Part shown: piece after piece, positions 59,000 to 64,000 of the stretch
Layout: each line of letters starts with the position of its first letter
Numbering within the stretch: the stretch's first letter is position 1
Assembly (NCBI RefSeq): GCF_014656215.1
Contig: NZ_BNBZ01000012.1
Coordinates: forward strand, 62,001-126,000
From: Streptomyces zaomyceticus
GTDB taxonomy: Bacteria > Actinomycetota > Actinomycetes > Streptomycetales > Streptomycetaceae
Length of the DNA stretch: 64,000 nucleotides
Direction of reading: 5' to 3'
Position numbers and translations under genes: made by a program
Notes under the pieces: model-generated
Databases searched by the model: none
What the model was told of the DNA's origin: nothing
The model's input: only the letters and a program-made list of their open reading frames with translations

Positions 59000-60243
59000 G
59001 CACCGATCTCACGGCCGGGACCCGGGCCGACGGCACGGGGAAGGGCCCGTCCGGGCGCCCCGCCGGGACCGGCCCCGGCGTCGGCCGGCTGATCCTCGAC
59101 GGGCTGCGCGGCAACATGCGGCAGTACGGCATGCTGATCGCGCTCGGGCTGATCGTGGCGCTGTTCGCGGTCTGGACCGGCGGCGACCTGCTGCTGCCGC
59201 GCAATGTCTCCAATCTGGTCCTTCAGAACAGCTACATCCTGATCCTGGCGATCGGCATGATGATCGTCATCATCTCGGGCCACATCGATCTGTCGGTGGG
59301 TTCCCTCACCGCCTTCGTCGGCGCGGTGGCCGCCGTGCTGATGGTCGAACACCGGATGGCCTGGCCGCTGGCGGTGGTGCTCGTGCTGCTGCTCGGTGCG
59401 GTGGCGGGCGCGATGCAGGGCTTCTTCATCGCGTATCTCGGCATACCGTCGTTCATCGTCACCCTCGCCGGCATGCTGCTCTTCCGCGGCCTCACCGAGA
59501 TCTTCCTCAAGGGACAGACGATCGGGCCCTTCCCCGAGGGGCTCCAGACGGTCTCCAACAGCTTCCTGCCGGCGGTCGGGCCCAGCACCGACTACCACAA
59601 TCTGACGCTGGTGCTCGGTCTGGCCCTCATGGTCTTCGTCGTCTGGCAGGAGGTGCGGGACCGGCGCCGCCAGCGGGAGTACGCGCTCGATGTCCCGCCC
59701 GTCGGTCTCTTCGCGGCGAAGCTGGGCGCGCTCGTCGCCACGGTCCTGGTGTTCACCCTGCTGCTCGCCAGCTACAAGGGCGCCCCGGTGGTCCTCCTGA
59801 TCCTGGCCGTGCTCCTGGCCGGCTTCGGCTACGTCATGCGGAACGCCATCGTCGGCCGCCATGTGTACGCGATCGGCGGCAACCTGCCCGCCGCCAAGCT
59901 CTCCGGCGTCCGGGACAGGAAGGTCACCTTCCTGGTCTTCCTCAACATGGGGGTCCTCGCGGCGCTCGCCGGTCTGGTCTTCGCCGCCCGGTTCAACGCC
60001 GCCTCGCCCAAGGCGGGCATCAACTTCGAACTGGAGGCGATCGCCGCCTCGTTCATCGGAGGGGCCTCGATGAGCGGCGGGGTCGGCACGGTCCTGGGAG
60101 CCATCGTCGGCGGCCTGGTGCTGGGCGTGCTCAACAACGGCATGAACCTGGTCGGGATCGGCACGGACTGGCAGCAGGTGATCAAGGGCCTGGTGCTGCT
60201 CGCGGCGGTCGGCTTCGACGTGTGGAACAAGCGCAAGGCCTGA
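58996..60243 (+). CDS. mmsB: Sugar ABC transporter permease MmsB
   Basis: A 415-residue permease with about ten membrane helices, including [20 protein letters not shown] and [20 protein letters not shown], and the family signature [19 protein letters not shown] cytoplasmic loop near residue 285 ([20 protein letters not shown]) is the EAA-like contact site for MmsA, and [19 protein letters not shown] is near the C-terminus. Translationally coupled to mmsA; last gene of the operon and followed by a strong terminator. Confidence 0.93.
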   Translation: MSTDLTAGTRADGTGKGPSGRPAGTGPGVGRLILDGLRGNMRQYGMLIALGLIVALFAVWTGGDLLLPRNVSNLVLQNSYILILAIGMMIVIISGHIDLSVGSLTAFVGAVAAVLMVEHRMAWPLAVVLVLLLGAVAGAMQGFFIAYLGIPSFIVTLAGMLLFRGLTEIFLKGQTIGPFPEGLQTVSNSFLPAVGPSTDYHNLTLVLGLALMVFVVWQEVRDRRRQREYALDVPPVGLFAAKLGALVATVLVFTLLLASYKGAPVVLLILAVLLAGFGYVMRNAIVGRHVYAIGGNLPAAKLSGVRDRKVTFLVFLNMGVLAALAGLVFAARFNAASPKAGINFELEAIAASFIGGASMSGGVGTVLGAIVGGLVLGVLNNGMNLVGIGTDWQQVIKGLVLLAAVGFDVWNKRKA

Positions 60244-60253
60244 TCGGGCGGAA

Positions 60254-60292
60254 CATCTCACCCCCGGTCCGGTCCGGACCGGGGGTGAGATG
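60254..60292 (+). terminator. Terminator of the sugar operon
   Basis: Perfect 17-bp stem CATCTCACCCCCGGTCC with loop GGTCC, 10 bases after the mmsB stop. Confidence 0.88.
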
Positions 60293-60605
60293 CGATCCGA
60301 TCCGGGGCGGCCCGGACCGGGGCGATACGGGGTGGCCGTCACCCGCGACGCCGGTGACGGCCCGGTCTTCCCGAAGAGGCCGCTCGCCCAGCCGGGGCCC
60401 GTCCGGGTGGAGAGTTCACCGCAGGGCCGGAAGTCGCGCGCGCTGGGTACGCGGGCAGACCGGATCCGGCCAATTCCAGGGGCGCGAGAGGTGTCTCCGA
60501 TGGGTCATAACGTGGGTCTTATGCCCGCAGGGATGCCATCCGATCGTCATGTACACGCTCATACTCGGCGGCGATGAGCCCGTACCCCCACGATCGGAGT
60601 GGACG
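60293..60605. other. Intergenic promoter region of the secreted protease
   Basis: 313 bases without a gene. The part from about 60490 to 60580 is less GC-rich and is the likely promoter. GGAG lies six bases before the protease TTG start. No operator assigned. Confidence 0.4.
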
Positions 60606-63600
60606 TTGAAGCCCACCAGATGGACGGCGGCCGTGACAGCGATGGCGCTGTCCGCAGGCCTCGCCGGCACCCTCGCCGGAACGGCATCGGCGGCGCGGCC
60701 GGCGTCACCGGCCCAGAAGGACAGTCCCGTGACCCGCGCGGTCGCGGCCGCGGACCTGGCAGTCGACAGCGGTCTCGACACACTGGTCAACTCGGCCCAG
60801 GAGCAGTACGACCGACGTCTCGTCACCCCTTGGGTCAAGGATCTCTACTCGGTGTCGTACGAGCGCAGTTACCGCGGCCTGCCGGTCGTCGGCGGTGACG
60901 CCGTGGTACTCGCCGACGGTTCCGGCAGGGTCCGTGCCCTCCAGTCCGCCTCCTCCGTGCGCATCGACGTGGCGACCCGGCCGTCGGTCGCCGCGAAGAA
61001 GGCCGAGACGGCCTCGCGGAAGAAGCTGGCCTCGGTCGACAAGGTCGAGAGCAGCCGGCTGGTCGTCCGCCTCAAGGACGACCAGCCGGTGCTGGCGTGG
61101 GAGACCGTGCTGCGCGGCCGTACCAAGAGCGCGCCCAGCAAACTGCACGTCTTCGTCGACGCGCGTACGGGTGCCGTCGTCGACAGTTACGACGACGTGG
61201 TGGCGGGCACCGGTAACAGCAAGTGGAACGGACCCGGGCCGGTCTCCATCGACACCACCGCCTCGGGATCCACCTACTCCCTCCGCGACCCCAACCGGAC
61301 CGGCCTGAGCTGCGCCGACTACAGCACCAACGCGGTCTTCTCGAAGTCCTCCGACTCCTGGGGCACCGGCAACCCCACGAGCAAGGAGACCGGCTGCGTC
61401 GACCTGATGTTCGCCGCGCAGAAGCAGTGGGACATGCTCAGCCAGTGGCTGGGTCGCAACGGCGTCAACGGCAACGGCCGCAGCTTCCCCGCCAAGGTCG
61501 GGCTCGGCGAGCTCAACGCCTACTGGGACGGCAGCTCGGTGACCATCGGGCGCAACAGCGCCAACGAGTGGATCGCCGGCGTGGACGTGGTGGCCCACGA
61601 GTACGGGCACGCCATCGACTCCAACACCCCCGGAGGCACCGGCGGACAGGAAGCCGGACTCGGGGAGGGCACCGGTGACATCTTCGGTGCGCTGACCGAG
61701 GCGTACATCAACCAGCCGGCCCCCTACGACGTCCCCGACTACCTGGTGGGCGAGGTCATCAACCTCCAGGGACGGGGCCCGATCCGCAACATGTACAACC
61801 CGCCCGCCGTCAACAACGACCCGGCCTGCTACAGCTCGGCGATCCCCGGCACCGAGGTGCACGCCGCCGCGGGCCCGCTGAACCACTGGTTCTACCTGCT
61901 GTCCGAGGGCACCAGCCCCGGCGGCGGAAAGCCCAGCAGCAGCACCTGCAACCAGAGCACTCTGACGGGTGTGGGAATACAGACCGCCGGCAAGATCTTC
62001 TACGGTGGCATGCTGCTCAAGACCAGCAGCATGAGCTACAAGAAGTACCGAACGACGACGCTCAGCTCCGCGAAGTCGCTCGACGCGACCTGCGGCCTCT
62101 TCAACAAGACGAAGGCGGCGTGGGACGCGATCAGCGTGCCCGCCCAGTCGGCGGACCCGACCTGCACCCCGAGCGGTCAGAACAACGACTTCTCCATGTC
62201 GCTCAACCCCTCGTCCGGCACGGTCCAGCAGGGCGGCTCGGTGACCACCACCGTCGGCACCGCCGTCACGACCGGCACCGCACAGTCGGTGACGCTGACC
62301 GCCACCGGCCTGCCCGCCGGAGTGACCGCCTCCTTCAACCCCGCGACGGTGCAGTCCGGCCAGACCTCGGTGCTGACCCTGACCGCCACCTCCAACGCGG
62401 CACCCGGCACGTCCACAGTCGTCGTCAAGGGCCAGGGCAGCACGCTGTCGCACACCACCGACTACACGCTCAACGTCGGCGGAACCCAGCCCGGCAACGA
62501 CCCGCCGGACATCAACGTCGCCAACGTGCAGGCGCACTTGGCCCAGTTCAACACCATCGCCGGCCAGAACGGCGGCCACCGTCGTGCGGGCAGCGCCGGC
62601 TACACCCAGTCGCTGGCCTACGTGAAGAGCAAGCTGCAGGCCGCCGGATACACGATCACCGAGCAGAACTGCACCTCCTGCACCTACCCGTCGAACAACC
62701 TGATCGCCGACTGGCCGGGCGGCCCCGCCGACCAGGTCGTCATGTTCGGTGCGCACCTGGACGGCGTCTCGGCGGGCCCCGGCATCAACGACAACGGCTC
62801 GGGCTCCGCGACCCTGCTGGAGAACGCCCTCGCCCTCGCCCAGAAGAACCCGACGATGACCAAGCACGTGCGCTTCGCCTGGTGGACCGACGAGGAGCAG
62901 GGCCTCAACGGCTCCGCGTTCTACGTCAACCGGCTCACCGCCGCACAGCGCGCGACCATCAAGGCCTACTACAACTTCGACATGGTCGGCTCCACCAACG
63001 GCGGCTACTTCATCAACAACCTCAACTCCGCCGCCGCCGCGCCCCTCAAGGAGTACTGGACCTCCCTGAACCTGGCGCCCGAGGAGAACACCGAGGGCCA
63101 GGGCCGCAGCGACGACTACTCCTTCCAGCAGGGCGGCATCCCGACCTCCGGATACGCGGCCGGCGCGAGCGCCCGCAAGACCTCGGCGCAGGCGCAGAAG
63201 TGGGGCGGCTCCGCCAACACCGCCTACGACTCCTGCTACCACAGCGCCTGTGACACCACGAGCAACATCAACGCGACGGTCCTGAACCGCAGCGCCGACG
63301 GGGTCGCCCACACCCTCTGGAAGCAGGCCGTCGGCGGCACCACCCCGGCGCAGGACTTCTCCGTCGGCGTGAGCCCGTCCGCGGGCAGCACGGCCGCCGG
63401 CGGGTCCGTCTCGGCGACGGTGAACACCGCCACCGTGAGCGGCGCCGCCCAGACCGTGGGTCTCGCAGTCTCCGGCGCGCCGGCCGGTGTCACCGCCACG
63501 CTCAGCCCGACGTCGGTCCAGTCCGGCAGCTCCTCCACCCTGTCCGTCCAGGTCGGCGCGAGCACCACGCCCGGCACCTACACTCTGACGGTCACCGGCT

Positions 63601-64000
63601 CGGGCACCGTCAGCCACGCCACCACCTACACGTTGACCGTCACGGGCGGTGGCGGCTCCTGCACGCCGCGCCAGCTCGTGGTCAACGGCGGCTTCGAGAA
63701 CGGCAGCAGTCCGTGGAGCGCGAGCGCGGGCGTGATCACCAACGACTCACGACAGGCCGCGCACGCAGGAAGCTACAAGGCATGGCTGGGGGGCAGGGGT
63801 TCCAGCTACACCGAGAAGGCCGCCCAGTCCGTGTCCATCCCCTCGGGCTGCGCCTCGTACCGTCTCTCGTTCTTCGTCCACATCGACACGGACGAGACCG
63901 AGAGCGTGGCCTACGACGTGGCCACGGTCAGCGTGGGCGGCCGGCAGCTGGCGTCCTACTCCAACCTGGACGCGGCCGCGGGCTACGTCGAGAAGTCGTA
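60606..64000 (+). CDS. Secreted protease fusing M4 endopeptidase and M28 aminopeptidase (3' partial)
   Basis: The reading stays open for 1131 codons to the window end. It starts at the TTG at 60606 with GGAG six bases upstream and a signal peptide ([20 protein letters not shown]). A propeptide with FTP-like repeats (about 50-195) precedes a thermolysin-type M4 domain: HEYGH at 331-335, [10 protein letters not shown] with the third zinc ligand Glu, and [14 protein letters not shown] with the catalytic His. A beta-sandwich linker (about 525-615) leads to an M28 domain like S. griseus aminopeptidase: GAHLDGV (His717), [10 protein letters not shown] (Asp), TDEEQGL (Glu), NFDMVG (Asp) and CYHSAC (His), all five zinc ligands. 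A second beta-sandwich and a carbohydrate-binding-like end ([13 protein letters not shown]) follow. The combination would let endo- and exopeptidase act in tandem outside the cell. Confidence 0.92.
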   Translation, partial: MKPTRWTAAVTAMALSAGLAGTLAGTASAARPASPAQKDSPVTRAVAAADLAVDSGLDTLVNSAQEQYDRRLVTPWVKDLYSVSYERSYRGLPVVGGDAVVLADGSGRVRALQSASSVRIDVATRPSVAAKKAETASRKKLASVDKVESSRLVVRLKDDQPVLAWETVLRGRTKSAPSKLHVFVDARTGAVVDSYDDVVAGTGNSKWNGPGPVSIDTTASGSTYSLRDPNRTGLSCADYSTNAVFSKSSDSWGTGNPTSKETGCVDLMFAAQKQWDMLSQWLGRNGVNGNGRSFPAKVGLGELNAYWDGSSVTIGRNSANEWIAGVDVVAHEYGHAIDSNTPGGTGGQEAGLGEGTGDIFGALTEAYINQPAPYDVPDYLVGEVINLQGRGPIRNMYNPPAVNNDPACYSSAIPGTEVHAAAGPLNHWFYLLSEGTSPGGGKPSSSTCNQSTLTGVGIQTAGKIFYGGMLLKTSSMSYKKYRTTTLSSAKSLDATCGLFNKTKAAWDAISVPAQSADPTCTPSGQNNDFSMSLNPSSGTVQQGGSVTTTVGTAVTTGTAQSVTLTATGLPAGVTASFNPATVQSGQTSVLTLTATSNAAPGTSTVVVKGQGSTLSHTTDYTLNVGGTQPGNDPPDINVANVQAHLAQFNTIAGQNGGHRRAGSAGYTQSLAYVKSKLQAAGYTITEQNCTSCTYPSNNLIADWPGGPADQVVMFGAHLDGVSAGPGINDNGSGSATLLENALALAQKNPTMTKHVRFAWWTDEEQGLNGSAFYVNRLTAAQRATIKAYYNFDMVGSTNGGYFINNLNSAAAAPLKEYWTSLNLAPEENTEGQGRSDDYSFQQGGIPTSGYAAGASARKTSAQAQKWGGSANTAYDSCYHSACDTTSNINATVLNRSADGVAHTLWKQAVGGTTPAQDFSVGVSPSAGSTAAGGSVSATVNTATVSGAAQTVGLAVSGAPAGVTATLSPTSVQSGSSSTLSVQVGASTTPGTYTLTVTGSGTVSHATTYTLTVTGGGGSCTPRQLVVNGGFENGSSPWSASAGVITNDSRQAAHAGSYKAWLGGRGSSYTEKAAQSVSIPSGCASYRLSFFVHIDTDETESVAYDVATVSVGGRQLASYSNLDAAAGYVEKS

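Overview
This window reads as Streptomyces chromosome. GC content is very high, codon third positions are strongly G/C, GTG and TTG starts are common, and family-level markers of the genus are present: a conservon, a DUF6243 protein, a SpoIIE-type phosphatase/kinase, a CYP105-like P450 with its ferredoxin, and an NHLP export system. It looks like an accessory-rich chromosomal region. I saw no integrase, transposase, phage structural gene, CRISPR array or rRNA. One tRNA (Pro, GGG) and one MITE-like element are present.

Layout. 1-6.1 kb: the end of an SGNH hydrolase, then a tightly coupled leftward operon of five genes of the STM4015-4014-4013-4012-4011 families (LRR protein, ATP-grasp-like protein, sulfatase-fold hydrolase, two radical SAM enzymes). 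6.3-12.2 kb: a small protein/DUF6745 pair, a SIMPL protein, a TetR regulator with an amino-acid dehydrogenase and a clear palindromic operator, and an MBL-fold hydrolase. 12.5-16.4 kb: a conservon (cvnA-D plus a GAF protein). 16.5-23 kb: acyl-CoA dehydrogenase, tRNA-Pro, a multidomain SpoIIE phosphatase, a GH16 lipoprotein. 23-27 kb: a membrane small protein, a deacetylase/glycosyltransferase fusion and an acyltransferase, resembling the mat aggregation-polysaccharide locus. 27-29.6 kb: DUF6243, DoxX, a decayed carboxymuconolactone decarboxylase and an ECF41 (SigJ-type) sigma factor, then a 168-bp MITE-like element. 29.6-33.7 kb: two hypothetical proteins, an epimerase, and a ferredoxin/P450 pair.

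33.9-39.2 kb holds the most unusual gene. It encodes one protein joining an N-terminal macrodomain, a family-1 uracil-DNA-glycosylase fold whose catalytic Asp is Asn, and a C-terminal R-S-ExE mono-ADP-ribosyltransferase. It converges on a large NB-ARC/TPR STAND protein. The fusion places plausible ADP-ribose writing, DNA-base recognition and ADP-ribose binding or removal in one chain.

39.6-47.7 kb: a degenerate secreted serine hydrolase, then an NHLP bacteriocin export operon (double-glycine precursor peptide, HlyD-like protein, C39-peptidase ABC transporter, second ABC transporter with an expanded repeat). 47.8-53.1 kb: coupled MFS and DMT transporters, a VOC protein behind an AT-rich palindrome, a HEAT-repeat protein. 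53.2-60.3 kb: a sugar module (SMP-30 lactonase, IclR regulator, relic of an enolase-superfamily dehydratase, U32-like protein, ChvE/MmsA/MmsB transporter) with repeated IclR-like operators. 60.6 kb to the end: a secreted protease fusing an M4 endopeptidase to an M28 aminopeptidase, cut by the window edge.

Coordinates of stops are firm. Starts were chosen from ribosome binding sites, overlap with the upstream gene and family N-termini; doubtful ones are flagged.
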